From contig CAJJDO010000052.1 in assembly GCA_905183005.1 (NCBI GenBank), positions 464,020 through 528,019 on the forward strand: 64,000 nucleotides of DNA. The letters are read 5' to 3'. Every line of letters begins with the position of its first letter. Position 1 is the stretch's first letter. The translations under genes and the position numbers were made by a program. The DNA is from Paramecium pentaurelia. Its lineage: Eukaryota > Ciliophora > Oligohymenophorea > Peniculida > Parameciidae. A model generated the notes under the pieces. It did no database searches and was not told the origin of the DNA. It saw only the letters and a program-made list of their open reading frames with translations. Shown piece after piece: positions 51,041 to 64,000 of the stretch.

Positions 51041-53754
51041 ATGCAAAAAATAAATTTAAACTTAATGATATTATTATAATTAATAATGAAAAACCTTTAT
51101 GGTTATTTTATCATCTCCATTGCAATCTCTATTCTAAGCATAATTGCATAAGTCGAAATAATTTAAATTGTAAGGCTGGCTTGTTGCATTCTAAATATAA
51201 TTGCTATAAGGATCGATAAATTCGTGTTATATGGACTAGCTTTAAATAAGATAATATTGTTTTTGGTTGGAGTGCTCTCTTAATAAAATGAAAGCATCCT
51301 TTAAATTATCCTTGATGATCATTTTCTTCCCACTTATTTAAATAATAGACTGCTTATACTCATATGGAAAGTCATCAGTGGCTTGGCTTCTACACTACTA
51401 GTCTGTTTGAAATATCAAAATGAAGACCTTAATTCACTCCCTACAACAATACTTATACCATTAATGTATTTCCTGCCATAATCTCAACAGCTTTTTGAAG
51501 AATATTTCTCCTCTAAAGATGAAAAAGAAAAATTATATTCAAGTCCCAGACTCCCAATAACTAAGGAGTACTTTCGTATTCGTTCCAGAGTTGAAGAAAT
51601 TGAATTCAACCCAATAACTTTAGATTAAAATATTTCCATTGATATTAACTAATTAATACGTCGTATAGCGTCTAGTTAGGATAGGTAATTTGTATTATAA
51701 GAGATCAGCCTTTTTAATGAATAAGTTTGGAAATTACGAATGAATGCTATGCCTATAGGTATATGCATTATAAGCAATGAAATTAAACCAAAATTTATGA
51801 ATAACACATTAATTAATATGATTAAAAAGAATTGTATTGAATAGAGTGACAATAACCTTGAAACTATATATTCATTGTTTATGAATCATCTTTAATTTAA
51901 AAGAATTGATTACGTAGGACCTTATGATTTACCTCATTCAGCTATTTTTAAGAATGAAAGGCATAATATCAAAAATCAATAACAACAAGGTTCAAATTTG
52001 TTTGAGGATGAATAATATTGTTTGAAAGACCTGATTTAGAAAATAGAAGAAGGATAAATAGATAGATGTTTAAATGATTAAGAATAAATTATTGAGTTAT
52101 TTTCAACTTTTGAAAGTCCTAATAATCAAAGATAAGTGTTTTTCGATTGTAGAGTTCTATTTTAAGAAAAATAAAAAATAGACTATATGGTTATAATTTA
52201 GGACTTTACTAAATAAAATGAATTATCAAAATTGGAGGAAAAAAATAAATTTAAAACAAAAGTTGTTTAATCATTTTCGCATGAATTGCGAACTCCTTTA
52301 AATAGTGCAACTATATTTTTGCGAACTGCAATTGGAGATACAAAATTGGATAAAATAATTAAAGACTAGTATTTATAACCATGTTTATCTGCTTTAAAAT
52401 TATAAAATCATTTAATTAATGATATAATAGATTTCAGTCAAATAAATGCAAAACTATTAGATCTTAAATTCAGTTAATTCAATTTATAAAAAATAATTAA
52501 TGAAGTAACTGAATAATTTAAATTTCAATTCTAATTTAAGTAAATAGGTCTTGCCTTCGAAATTAGCAGACCTATGTCTCTCTTAACCTAAATAAAAACA
52601 GATTACCAAAGATTATTATAAGTCTTAACAAATATTATTTAAAATGCATTAACTTACTCAGAAACTGGGTATGTATTAGTAAAGATAGACAGCTGGGATT
52701 TAAATGAGATTGAATTTTCTATAAAAGATGAAGGAATAGGATTGACAAGAAAATAACTTACTTCAATAAGATAGATTATAAATTAGGAACAATAAACTAC
52801 TACAAGATCATAATAATGGCAAGGATTTGGCTTAATAATTTGCTAAATGTTGTTGCGATATTTATCTCCGATTAATCGAAATAGTATTAAGATTGAATCA
52901 GATGGTTAGGATACAGGAACAACTGTAAAATTTATAATATCAAATCATATATCAGCTTAAACATAAGAATAAACTTATGGTTAATAATCAAAGAAATCTA
53001 TTCCCAGAATGAGAAGCATGCCTACTTTGAGAGCAGAATATGGATTATTGATTAGCATTAAATCAAAATCTCCAAGCAAAATTTTATTGTCTAAAACAAG
53101 TGAATAAGATGAATGTGATTTATCAAGTGCCTCAATCAGAGAAATTTCTGGTAAAATACATCGGTATGAATTGAAACATTGTTCGATTGAACTTTTAAAT
53201 TAAAGAAAGCCTTCATGCGCTACTCCATAAAAAAATAATAACATTTAAAGCAATAATAATAATAAATTAAGTATTAGATAATCTTCATAGTAATTGTCAT
53301 TCAAAGAAACTGGATCAACTCTTCTGTGTTGTAGTACTATTTTAAGTGTTGATGATGAAGTTTTTAACCAAAAATCTCTACAATTGCTTTTAGGCTAATA
53401 AGGGATGAATGTGGATATTGTATAAATATTATTATGTCAAGTTAGGTTTTTAATGGTAGGTAAGCAATCGAGAGAGTGTAAAATCCTACCAAATGTTGTT
53501 CCACTTGTTCTGGATATAAGATGATTCTTATGGACTGTTAAATGCCTATAATGGATGGATGGAAAACAACTAGAAAACTAAGAGAAATGATGCTGAATCA
53601 ATAAATACCTAAAATTCCCATTATTGGCCTAACTGCATTTACAAGTAATGAAGATGTGGAAAAATGCAAATAAGCCGGGATGTAGCATGTACTTCATAAA
53701 CCATTAGACATTTAAAAGCTTTAATTCATTTTAGCTGAACTTCGTATAATTTGA
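51041..53754 (+). CDS. Hybrid sensor histidine kinase with receiver domain
   Basis: 895 residues; one 26-nt intron inside the receiver domain. An in-frame TGA just ahead of 51041 fixes the earliest start. Four or five transmembrane helices lie in residues 10-170. The kinase core is complete: H-box SFSHELRTPLN near residue 413, N-box NIIQNALTYSETG near 530, G1 DEGIGLTRK and G2 WQGFGLII. After a Q/N/S-rich linker the C-terminal receiver shows SVDDE, the phospho-acceptor in MDCQMPIMDGW near 821, GLTAFT and HKPL. This is a full His-Asp phosphorelay protein, a type abundant in ciliates. The ligand is unknown; no response-regulator or HPt gene is nearby. Confidence 0.95.
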
Positions 53755-54257
53755 TTAATAATTATATATTAATTATGATTATAGCCAATTTGATAAAAAG
53801 ATATTATTAGTATTAAGGAACTATGATTAGATGTGACAAATTATTTTTTATTAATTTGGTTTTTTTTTGTGTTGTGATTAAGAATTAAGAATTAGAATTA
53901 AATGATCATTAAATCAATAGTTATGCAAAATTATAAGGAGTGACTATACTGACAATTAATAAATAAAACAATGATGTTTAATGTATAAAATAGCATTATT
54001 TCATATTTCAATTTAAAAATATTTAACTATAAAACATATGATTTCCTCTTTAAAATAATGTGCATTCCAATTTATTTAGTATTGATGGATTTATTTAGTA
54101 AAGAAAATATAATCTAAAATTTACTTTTAGAATATAAGTAGACTTCTATTTCTTAAACATTAAAATTGAAGTATTCAAATATTAATTTGCGTTTTGGTTT
54201 CAATTATTTTTGAGCATTTGGAAAAATATCGTTTTTATTTATTTCTTAATAGCAAAA
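53755..54257. other. Spacer upstream of the protease gene
   Basis: AT-rich; several short open frames without protein-like composition. No RNA gene or repeat seen. Confidence 0.5.
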
Positions 54258-55585
<1,328 letters not shown>

Positions 55586-55649
55586 TATATATATTCATTC
55601 AAAAATTTAAGAATAATTAATTATTTTGAATAATCATGTATTTATATCA

Positions 55650-56755
55650 TCATTAATATTTTGGACTTTATCCTGGTCTTTGCATAGCTTACTAGGGTTA
55701 TTATTGTTAGAATTAAGGTTGTTGAACATTACCTGCAGCTGATGGAAATACTTATTGCCATCCTGTTGAATATTATTAAGTGGTTGTTGTCACTTGACCA
55801 TATGCATTTGATGGTAATTATCCATAGGCCTAGGTTGTAGTTGATGGTAATTATCCATAAGCTGTAGTAGTTGTTACAGGTTATTAACCGTAAGTAACTT
55901 GGGATGGCAATTAACCATAAGCTGCTGTTGTTGCAGATAATTAGCCATAAGTGGTTGTTGTTGCAGGTAATTAACCATATGTAGTTGTTGTTGCAGGTAA
56001 TTAACCATATGTAACTTGTTATGGTATGTATTAGGATGTTGTCACTGGTACTGTGGTGAATTGGTTTTAGGTTGTAGGAATATATTAATTTGTTGTTGTG
56101 GTCGCATATTGAATTTGAGCTGGCACTAGATTCAATAAATAAATTTTATTTACCTTAATATTATTGAGTTGTTTATATCTATTGATAATCAATAGGTTAC
56201 TAAATAACACTCTATCTAGTCACTGCTTAATATTCTGTTCTCTCTTTTATCGTTTCAACAGGAACATACTCTGTCATAGTGTTCAAGAATTACCAATATA
56301 TTTTTCTTAAATAACTTAAGGAATGTGTTCTGTTACATATTCAACAGCATAATAGTCGGTAATCTTCCTTTCCCTAGGAACATATTCAACAACTTCCTGA
56401 GTAACATATTCTGTCACCTCTTTCGTATAAGGAATATACTCTATTCTTGACTCCCCTTTTATAACCTAAGACAATTAATTATGGTTTATACATTTCCTTA
56501 AGTAACTACAGGCCCGTTTGATTGAATTAGGGGTTATTAGGCATAAGCTTGCTGTTAAAAATATTGAGGATTTGTTATTAATCCAGTTTGTTATATTGGA
56601 ATAGCTTAATTCATAGTTCCAGGCTGAATCTATGAAGAAGCTGGAACCCAACCAACCGTTGGTTAATAACCTTCAGGAATTAATTAACCACTCTGAGGTA
56701 ATTAAGATGGTGTAGCTTTTGCAGCTGGAAGTTATGAGGGACGAGTATTATTCAT
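55650..56755 (-). CDS. Alveolin (cortical alveolar-sac protein)
   Basis: 342 residues; introns of 26, 23 and 28 nt. The core (residues about 85-150) has alveolin signatures: IEYIPYTKEVTEYV, VEYVPRERKITDYYAVEYV and YIEYVPVETIKERTEYQAV, the E-hV-P/charged repeats that define alveolins beneath alveolar sacs in ciliates, dinoflagellates and apicomplexans. Flanks are Q/P/T-rich. The C-terminus has tandem units of the type TTTYGQLPA. Alveolins are structural, forming a filament net under the cortex. This and the plus-strand gene at 56862 are divergently transcribed from a 106-base spacer. Confidence 0.93.
55805..56015. repeat. Tandem repeats coding for YGQLP/TTT units
   Basis: Imperfect repeat units of about 30-42 bases within the alveolin gene; on the minus strand they encode variants of (A/T)-T-T-T-x-Y-G-Q-L-P. 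At least six copies are visible, differing by short insertions. Expansion by replication slippage or unequal recombination is the likely origin. Confidence 0.85.
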
Positions 56756-56861
56756 TAGATCTTTAATTAAATTTATTTTTAATTATTCCTTGACTCCACT
56801 TTAAGAAGATATAAATTATTTAATAAATATATATTCTTCACATATCATTAATTAAATTAAT

Positions 56862-57571
56862 ATGTAATCATTGGTTAAATAACTCCTCACCCTATCCAAT
56901 ACATCTGCTGCTAATTAATGGCAACAAATAGAAACAAGTAAAATCTTATCTTTATTTTAGCTCTCCAACCAAAATAATTGACACCCGCAGAAATAGCTGA
57001 TGTTGCTCACCATTTCGCTGTTAATAATTAAGGATCTGAACTTTTCTGGGACACATTATAGAGAGCTACTGTCGATTAACTTAGCAATTTCAATAGAGAA
57101 TAACTAGCCACAGTATTCAGCGCTATGATGCAAACACCTTATGAAGTATACATCCTTTTTCCAATTAGGTTCCTGATGATGTAGGAGAGGCAGTGACCAA
57201 AGCAATTGATACGTTTTTCTTAGCTGAATTACAAGCCAACCAAAAATCTGACCCATACTATCTTTCAAAATTTTTATTACAATTCTAATCAGGATTAGGA
57301 TAATTTGCTCTCAACTTTGGACCTGGATTTCTAACTGGTAGAGTAAATGATGAACATCCTGAATAACGTCTTGCTAAGGGTGACTATGATCTGTCAGAAT
57401 CATGCAATTCTGAATTGAGATCAGCATTTATTAAAGGGGATCTAAACGAAGAATAAGTGAAAGAAGAAAAAACAAAATTCTTAAATAGAGTTTCAGAATT
57501 GCTTGGCAAAGTAAGCATTATAATCATAATTAAAGAATCAAAATGCCCAGGATGTAGCCAATTTGAAATGA
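56862..57571 (+). CDS. Small alpha-helical repeat protein, unknown
   Basis: 212 residues; introns of 23, 23 and 25 nt. The last intron is supported because without it the frame runs on into A/T-rich, unlikely sequence. Helical segments such as LTPAEIADVAHHFAV and LSNFNREQLATVFSAMM recur in a pattern reminiscent of the paired-helix repeats of FASTK/OPR-type mitochondrial RNA-binding proteins, but no RAP domain is present. A mitochondrial role is only a guess. Confidence 0.75.
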
Positions 57572-57717
57572 TTGGATAAAGATGCATATAAAATAAATAT
57601 AAAAACAAAACACATTTATCTTAAAATATTCAGCTCCAAAAGTGTATTAATCTCTTGTAATCCATTCTTCTTTTAATAAAAATACCAAATTATTTATTAT
57701 TTAATTTAATTATTAAA

Positions 57718-58723
57718 ATGTACAATGAAATGACTCCTTTCTTTACAAAATCAGCACCTTATATTTAAGGTCCTTAAAAATAAGAATAGTTTGGTAGAAA
57801 AGAATAATAAGGATGGAAAGATTAACAAGGATGGAAAGAAAAACAGGGATGGAAAGATTAGTAAGGCTGGAAACAAGAATAAAACAATTACAGAAAAAAA
57901 GATATAAAATACAGAAATACAAATTAAGAAAATTATCAATAGTAACCATTGTATTATCCAAAAAATGCTATTGATAATTAAAATTAATAATAACAATAAT
58001 CCCCATATGATTTTTCGTATGCAACTCAGGATTAAGGGTAAAAGATTGACGAATACTAATAAAAAAAAATAGAAGATTAATTGCCCATATAGAAGTAAGA
58101 ATGTGTCACTCAACATAAGGATGATAATGCGGCTAAATAAAATGTTGAGAATATAGAAAGATCTTAATTGCAATAACATCATAATATAACCTCGAATAAT
58201 GATTAAAAGTAATCATCATCATAATAATAATAATAATAGTAATAATAATAATACTAATAATACTAATAATAATAATAGAATCAATAATCTTAATAACATT
58301 AAGAGCAAGAATAATCATATTATTAATACAATCAGGAGTAATCAAATGTGTAGAATTACTAACAGTATTAACAACAGTAATAAATACATCCATAATCATA
58401 ATTAATATAAGCTCCTCATATACCTTATTAATTACCTTAAAATATGTTCTAGCCTATTGCACAATCAAATCCTTTTGCTCTCTAATAACCACCTTAAAAT
58501 ATTAATGAAATGTACTAGCTAATATTTATTTAGGAATTGGTCGGGATAGAGCGCTCCTTATGTTGTTTAATATTTAATTTACCCTAATAAATCAGGAAAG
58601 TAGTTTTTATATTAATTCTAATTGACTTAAGTATATTAAATATATGAATTTTAGGAAAATTTAGACGAAAATTATCAAATTCTAAAAGCATAACTTGATT
58701 GCAAAAATAAAATTAATATTTGA
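57718..58723 (+). CDS. Q-rich protein with tandem GWKxxQ repeats
   Basis: 319 residues after two introns (22 and 24 nt, both near the 3' end). Residues 30-55 hold five consecutive units GWKDQQ / GWKEKQ. The middle is extremely Q-rich, partly from TAA/TAG/CAA runs at 58210-58285. The C-terminal 60 residues look folded (NWSGQSAPYVVQYLIYP, then a helix). No family is recognised. Composition suggests a prion-like or RNA-granule protein; the tryptophan-containing repeats are unusual in this window. Confidence 0.75.
57785..57875 (+). repeat. Short tandem repeat coding for GWKxxQ
   Basis: Units containing GGATGGAAAGA recur about every 18-24 bases, giving five GWK units in the encoded protein. The unit is short and in phase with codons. 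Confidence 0.85.
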
Positions 58724-58908
58724 GAATTATACATTACATTTATATATACAGAATTTTTTTTCAATAATTACAATGATAATTTAATCTAATTTATTTCAAA
58801 TTTATATGCAAGGAGTGATCGATATTTAAAAGGGAAACAAAAAAATTATAATTTAAAGAATTTTTATTAATAATATTCAAGTTTAATTAATTATAATCAT
58901 TTATTTGA

Positions 58909-59921
58909 ATGTCAAGTGTAAAAAGATCCCAAAGAAACTAATTTGTTATTGATTTTTTATCAGGAGGATTATCAGGAGCTATTGCAAAAACAACATGTGC
59001 CCCAATAGAAAGAGTTAAATTATTAATGCAAACAGCAAGCATGAATACAAAACTAACCAAACCATATACAGGGATAACAGATTGTTTTTTAAGGTGTGTA
59101 AGAGAAGATGGAGCTCTTTCCCTCTGGAGAGGAAATGGAGTTAACGTTCTAAGATATTTTCCAACTTAAGCCTTGAATTTCTCATTTAAAGATTTCTTTG
59201 CAAAATTGCTAAATAAGAATAATAATTGTAAAGCAAAATTTTTAATTATTTTAGAGGATCATTCATCTCAACTATTTTATAATATTTTATCAGGAGGATT
59301 GGCTGGAACATGTAGTACATCAATTGTATATCCATTGGATTTGGCAAGAACAAGGTTAGGGGTTGATTTAGGAAGAACAAAGAGTGAGAGATAGTTTTAA
59401 GGATTAGTTGACTGCTTAACAAAAGTATCGAATTGCTTTTATTATTAGATTTACAGATCAGACGGTATAAGAGGTTGGTATTAAGGAATAGGAATTTGCT
59501 TTGTTGGAATTTTTATTTATAGAGGCTTATATTTTGGAATTTACGACACTGGAAGAGATATTTTTTTCAAAGGTAAGATTTGTAAATCATTTTAGATGCT
59601 GATGCGAAGTCTTTGATAATGAAATTTTTTTATGCCTAATGTGTTGTTATTTTTTCTGAAACTATAAGGTATTAAATAATATGAAAATTTAGTTATCCAA
59701 CAGACACATTAAAAAGAAAATTGATGATGTAAACTGCTGGAGTTTAAAGAAAATATAAAAATGCTTTAGATTGCTTTAAATAGATTATAAATACAGAAGG
59801 ATTCAAAGGATTAATGAAAGGAAATGCTTCCAATATGGCAAGAGCAATAGGAAGTTCTCTTTGCTTAGTTTTATATGATGAGATGAAGCGAGTAACAACA
59901 ACAAATTAACAGAGATAATGA
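58909..59921 (+). CDS. Mitochondrial ADP/ATP-carrier-like protein
   Basis: 304 residues; introns of 27, 24, 23 and 24 nt. Six membrane helices in three repeats. The three carrier signatures are visible: [27 protein letters not shown] and [14 protein letters not shown]. The first two match ADP/ATP translocases, and [18 protein letters not shown] and [19 protein letters not shown] are also typical. The diagnostic RRRMMM hexapeptide of ADP/ATP carriers is KRKLMM here, so transport of ATP/ADP is probable but the substrate might be related nucleotides. Located in the inner mitochondrial membrane if typical. Confidence 0.9.
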
Positions 59922-60288
59922 TGATGTGTATAATCAAAGAATCAATTAATTTTAACTATTTATTCTCATAAAATTTATTATTTAAAAGTAAAAATTTGGC
60001 AATTTCTTTTGTTTTTAAGTATATGTTCAAAAGAAAATTCTAGATACACTTATTGAAAATTTGTCAAGATAAGCTCCAAAGAAAAAAGTATTCACAATTA
60101 TAAATAAAAGAGAATGCCAACACCAATTAATGATTCTTTTATGACTAGGCACTATAAATATAAATTACTCTAAAATCTTTATTTTAAGATGACATCTATT
60201 ATTGTTTGATAGACGTTATCATTAATTAATTGATTATAATCAAAAAGAAGATTCATACTTTGAAATTATTTTTAATAATTATAAGTAT
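59922..60288. other. AT-rich spacer
   Basis: Short open frames only, including one starting near 60113 (MPTPINDSFMTRHY) that stops after about 30 codons. Not called as a gene. Confidence 0.45.
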
Positions 60289-61386
60289 ATGTTTAGACAA
60301 CCATATTAATGTCCTCCTAGAATCTACCAATAACCAACTTTGGGATTCAAACAGCCATACTACTAACATCAACTGCAATTATCCTACCCATAAACCTTTT
60401 ATTAAACTTATAACGGATTCTAAATACCTGTAGCACCTAAATAACCTTAAACAATTATTGCTAGTTAGACATTTCAATCACCTTAAAAAAATTTTTAAAG
60501 CCCTTCTAGAGGATTTACTTCTCCTTCCAGAAATAATTTAATGTCATCATAATAAAAATCTCAATCATAATAAAACCCTCTCTTTTAATCACCATCTAGA
60601 ACAGTCTTTTATACATATGATTAAGTAATGGAAAGAATAAAAAATGCTAATTAATAATACTAATAGAAGCAGAATTAATAATGCATACCTTAATCTAAAT
60701 AATAACTAGAGAATGAATATGGTATTAAAAATAATATTTTTATAGCGGAATCTAATCAATAAAAGCAAGCAGCAAATAAATAATTTATAACTAATTAAGG
60801 TTTATTTGACAATAAAAAAAATGTAGAAAAATAAATAAAAAAAATAGAGCCAAAAAAAACAACAGAAAGTAAAATATAACGAAATGAAAGAGAGGAGCAT
60901 GTAGAAGCATTAGAAGGTATTGTTTTACAACTATTAGAATTGGCATTATAATATGAAGATGGTTATATTTATAGAGGCCAAGGGTATCCTCCATAAACTC
61001 GATAAGGATTTGGCATGCTTTCAGATAATGAAGGTAGAGAGGTTTATGCTGGCTACTGGAAATAGAATTATTATGAAGGATAAGGCAGATTGTAGAATTT
61101 ATAAATTGAAGAAATTGATGGTGCTTTTGATTGCAATAATATGACAACTATTGGAAATGGCTGGTCATACTATGAGGGTAAGAAGTAAATTTCATAAATT
61201 TTAGGTTAATTTGTAGGCGGTAAAATGTAAGGTCAAGGGATGCTCATCTTATCCAATGGTGAAAAATATATAGGAGAATTTGATGATGGCATGATTCATG
61301 GAGATGGTGAATTTACGACACTACAAAATGAAGTTATAAAAGGTAATTGGGATCAAGGATATTTGGTTCAAATGAAAGAAGAATGA
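60289..61386 (+). CDS. MORN-repeat protein with long Q/S-rich N-terminus
   Basis: 356 residues; one 27-nt intron. The first 170 residues are disordered, with repeated PSR and SP sites (GFTSPSRNNL, FQSPSRTVF). A helical link with KIQRNEREEHVEALEGIVLQL leads to about six MORN repeats from residue 220, for example GYIYRGQGYPPQTRQGFG and GEKYIGEFDDGMIHGDGEF. It ends shortly after the last repeat. Similar architecture to the MORN gene at 42678 but without sequence identity beyond the repeats. Cortical or ciliary localisation is the usual expectation in alveolates. Confidence 0.88.
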
Positions 61387-61662
61387 TTAATATGAAGTAT
61401 AATAATGATAAATTGTTTATTTCAAAAAAAAATACAGATTAGAATTAATTTATCTTAAATTTATAGGTCTGTGGTTAAATTTCATATAAATGAGATTTTT
61501 CTAAAAGTTTTTTTCTAATTATTTCACTTGTGCGTGCATTGATAGATTATGAGAACCATTGTATAAGCTTCATAAAAAAATTCTTTTTACTATATTTATA
61601 TAATAATAATTAAGTTTGATTATTTTATTTATATATAAGATCTCAAGCTTATAGAATATTGA
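61387..61662. other. AT-rich spacer
   Basis: No coding frame, RNA gene or repeat recognised. Confidence 0.5.
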
Positions 61663-62900
61663 ATGCTCTCACTTTTCTTAGTTTTGATGTCTGCAATTTA
61701 GTTTAATTTGATAATTTTTTCCCTATGAAAATTTATTTAAATTCACTATCGATTTATCTTCAAATAAAGAAGAATTTGATTTTTACAAATCAATATTCCT
61801 TGATAAGAAGGTTATGAGACTATAGTTGATTTAAGTTTAAATTAATAAGTTATTAAGTATTTTCTTTATGATTATAAATATAATAGAGAATACCATTGAA
61901 AAAATTTACCAATAAATAAACTTGTTGAAAAATTATAAGTAATAACATATAATTTTAAATTCTCTTTTAAATTAATTTAAATCTCAATTCAATTTAGTGA
62001 TGTTAATAACAATAAAAAAATCTTTAATTTTATGTTTCATATTTTCAATAAGATTTTTATCGATTTGATTCATATTATTGGGCAGTTGAAATTACAAATA
62101 ATTATCATCAACAATATATGAAATATCAATTATTATGATGAGGAAATAATTTTTACAGAAATAAACTTAAAATAGGAAAAATATAAAATAACAAATTTTT
62201 AATTAAAATTTTTGCAAAAATCTTTAATCTAAGCAAATCTTCTATACCTATGTGGATAAGAAATTTAAGAAGGAAATAATAAGGACTTATAGTTATTCCT
62301 TTAAAACACAGAATTAGATAAAATCTTTGATTTTCATTAAGTTAGCCAAGAAGCTAAACTAGAGAAAATCTTTAAATTTCTATTCTCATTTAAGAGGGAG
62401 GATCGGTAGTAGGAATATTAAATTGTCAGCAATTTATGATCTTTTAGCAGCTAAAGGATAATAAGTAGATTCTTTTGGAGCTAAGTATTTAATTATTATC
62501 ATGAAAACAAATTTTTATAGATCACTTTCTAAGTACCACAAATTAAACTATTTCTAATCATAATAGATCAGAATCTACTAGTACTATAATATAAAAAAGG
62601 TAGAATCAAAAATGAATTAATTAATTAACTCGAAAATGCCTCAGCATTATTAATTAAGCTTGGAAGAGATTGATTTTAGTGCAAGCAAGATAAAATTCAA
62701 AAGTCGAATCGATGAGTCTTTATCCTTTATCCTTCCCTAAGGAGATACTTTCCTAAGAAATTAAGGAGAAAACTTGAGTGCATGAGATTGATAGAGCACT
62801 GGTTTTTAGCTACATAAACACTCACGTTAATGTAGCCTATAGGAATGAATTATGGAAGTTCAAATAGATTTATCCCCAAGTCGAGGCTTTGAAGATTTGA
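61663..62900 (+). pseudogene. Decayed gene with signal peptide, multiple frameshifts
   Basis: Starts with an apparent signal peptide (MLSLFLVLMSAIQFN). Protein-like stretches then continue on the same strand but in shifting phases: FTIDLSSNKEEFDFYKS, GYETIVDLSLNQQVIKYF, YYWAVEITNNYHQQY, NYYDEEIIFTEINLKQ, IYDLLAAKGQQVDSFGAKYL and finally VAYRNELWKFKQIYP. No GTA...TAG introns can join them, and at least one stop sits where a Trp codon would fit. This pattern fits a former secreted or membrane protein that has collected small insertions, deletions and a nonsense change. The family was not recognised. Confidence 0.5.
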
Positions 62901-64000
62901 AAAATATATAATCTTATTTTTTTAAAATTAAATTTCATTAATTTACAAAAATTTATAAACTTAGAATAATATTGATAAATTGTATCTTAGTGAATAATTA
63001 TATTGTAATAATAAAAAAAATACACATACATATATATGCGTACCCAATAATAAATTTCATTGATTTCCTCGCTACTTAGTTCTTTAGAATTCTTATCCAA
63101 TTAATCTAATATTGATGGGGGGAATTAATCTCATTTTTAGAAATGAAAAATTAAGTTATTTTATAACTATCAATTATGATTTATGACTATATTCAATAGA
63201 TTTGCTTTTGAAGTAATTTATAAAAATTTTGGTATAATTTCTAAATAAATAAATTTAGTGGTTTGATGACTTCATCGAAAGAATAAAATTTTTAAAAAGC
63301 TTAGAAGTGATAAGGGATATTATTTGTTTAGATATTAATTAATTTCAAATTACATAGAGCCTGCTAATCAGCATTTAAGATGATTAGATGGTTGTAAGGG
63401 AAGATTTAATTATTATCTCCTTAAATCTTAATTTTTCAATGATATCATACTTTTTGATGATTAATGTGTCTTTTCAGTCTTTTTGATAACTTATACTTTT
63501 AATATCAATTGAAGAATAATAATCAAAGGTGATTGGTAAGTTACTTTGAATTTGAAAAATCATTCAATCTAATTTTTTTAACTTTGTTATAGTTTAAATT
63601 AACTTTATTTTAATTTGATGTATCTTTTTTTTATATTTAAATATCTTTAACTATTTATGAATTAATTTTAAAAAATTATTAATTATGTTATTAAGACTAA
63701 TCCCTTTTTTAAATAGTAATAAATTAAGTAAATCTATCAAATAGTATCCTAGATGTTTTAGAAAAAAATGTTGTGTTAATTAAGATTTCTTTAAGTAATT
63801 AGACCGATCTTTATTTTAATCTCCTCAATTTGACTGTTCTCTGTTTAGATTAATAACTTATATCATTTATAATAAAATCTCAAGAAATATTAATTGAAAA
63901 CAGTTTTTATGATATTTAAATAAAAATAATCCCTATACTAAACTGATCGTATATTTTCATAATATTGAATAAATGTGGTGAAGATACAGTTAAATTGAAA
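62901..64000. other. AT-rich terminal region with faint coding relics
   Basis: Low-complexity A/T sequence. Between about 63290 and 63510 one plus frame gives a mildly protein-like stretch (YIEPANQHLR, then a TGA, then LDGCKGRFNYYLLKSQ). No intact gene, RNA gene or telomere repeat (G-rich hexamers) is visible. Confidence 0.4.

Noticed and set aside
58133..58405. Asn/Ile-rich short frames on both strands
   Set aside because: They are other-phase readings of the polyglutamine-coding trinucleotide run in the 57718-58723 gene.
62990..63060. Possible chromosome end or telomere near the right edge
   Set aside because: No G-rich telomeric hexamer repeats are present; the window simply ends in AT-rich DNA.

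Overview
The window looks like a macronuclear chromosome segment of a ciliate, most likely a Paramecium. It is very AT-rich. Long open frames appear only if TAA and TAG are read as glutamine and TGA is the only stop. Genes are separated by tens to a few hundred bases, and conserved proteins are rebuilt only by removing introns of about 20-30 nt that begin GTA and end TAG or AAG. For nearly every multi-exon model below, the coding length after intron removal is an exact multiple of three, which independently supports the exon structures. No rRNA, tRNA, CRISPR, bacterial operon or transposase was recognised.

Layout. 0-9 kb: ubiquitin-activating enzyme E1 (cut by the left edge), a small coiled-coil protein, a Q-rich protein with a beta-rich N-terminal half, a dual-specificity phosphatase and the tRNA-guanine transglycosylase QTRT1. 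9.4-17.8 kb: one intronless gene of 2786 codons with ankyrin repeats, a coiled coil, EF-hands and about twelve C2 modules. 18-28 kb: a small ORF, a MORN/calpain-like protein, a Wee1-type kinase, a LITAF-like membrane protein, an unknown zinc-ribbon-like protein, the ribosome factor PNO1 and a Q-rich unknown. 28-42 kb: a coiled-coil protein, a multipass membrane protein, a NEK kinase, a B-box-like/WD40 protein, the Golgi tether subunit COG3 and three unknowns, one with an HPD motif. 42-54 kb: a MORN protein, a membrane RING-H2 protein, a membrane histidine-kinase-like protein that has lost key residues, an EF-hand protein, a decayed or unresolved gene and an intact hybrid histidine kinase with a receiver domain. 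54-61.4 kb: a cathepsin-D-like aspartic protease, an alveolin, a helical-repeat protein, a Q-rich GWK-repeat protein, an ADP/ATP-carrier-like protein and a third MORN protein. 61.6-64 kb: decayed coding sequence and AT-rich DNA.

The genes are not an operon. Themes that recur are the cell cortex and cilia (alveolin, three MORN proteins, NEK kinase, coiled coils), calcium and membranes (multi-C2/EF-hand giant, EF-hand protein, calpain-like protein), signalling (kinases, phosphatase, two histidine-kinase types) and housekeeping (E1, QTRT1, PNO1, COG3, carrier). The most unusual items are the 2786-residue ANK/EF/C2 protein, the MORN/calpain protein lacking the catalytic His motif, and the pair of one degenerate and one intact histidine kinase.
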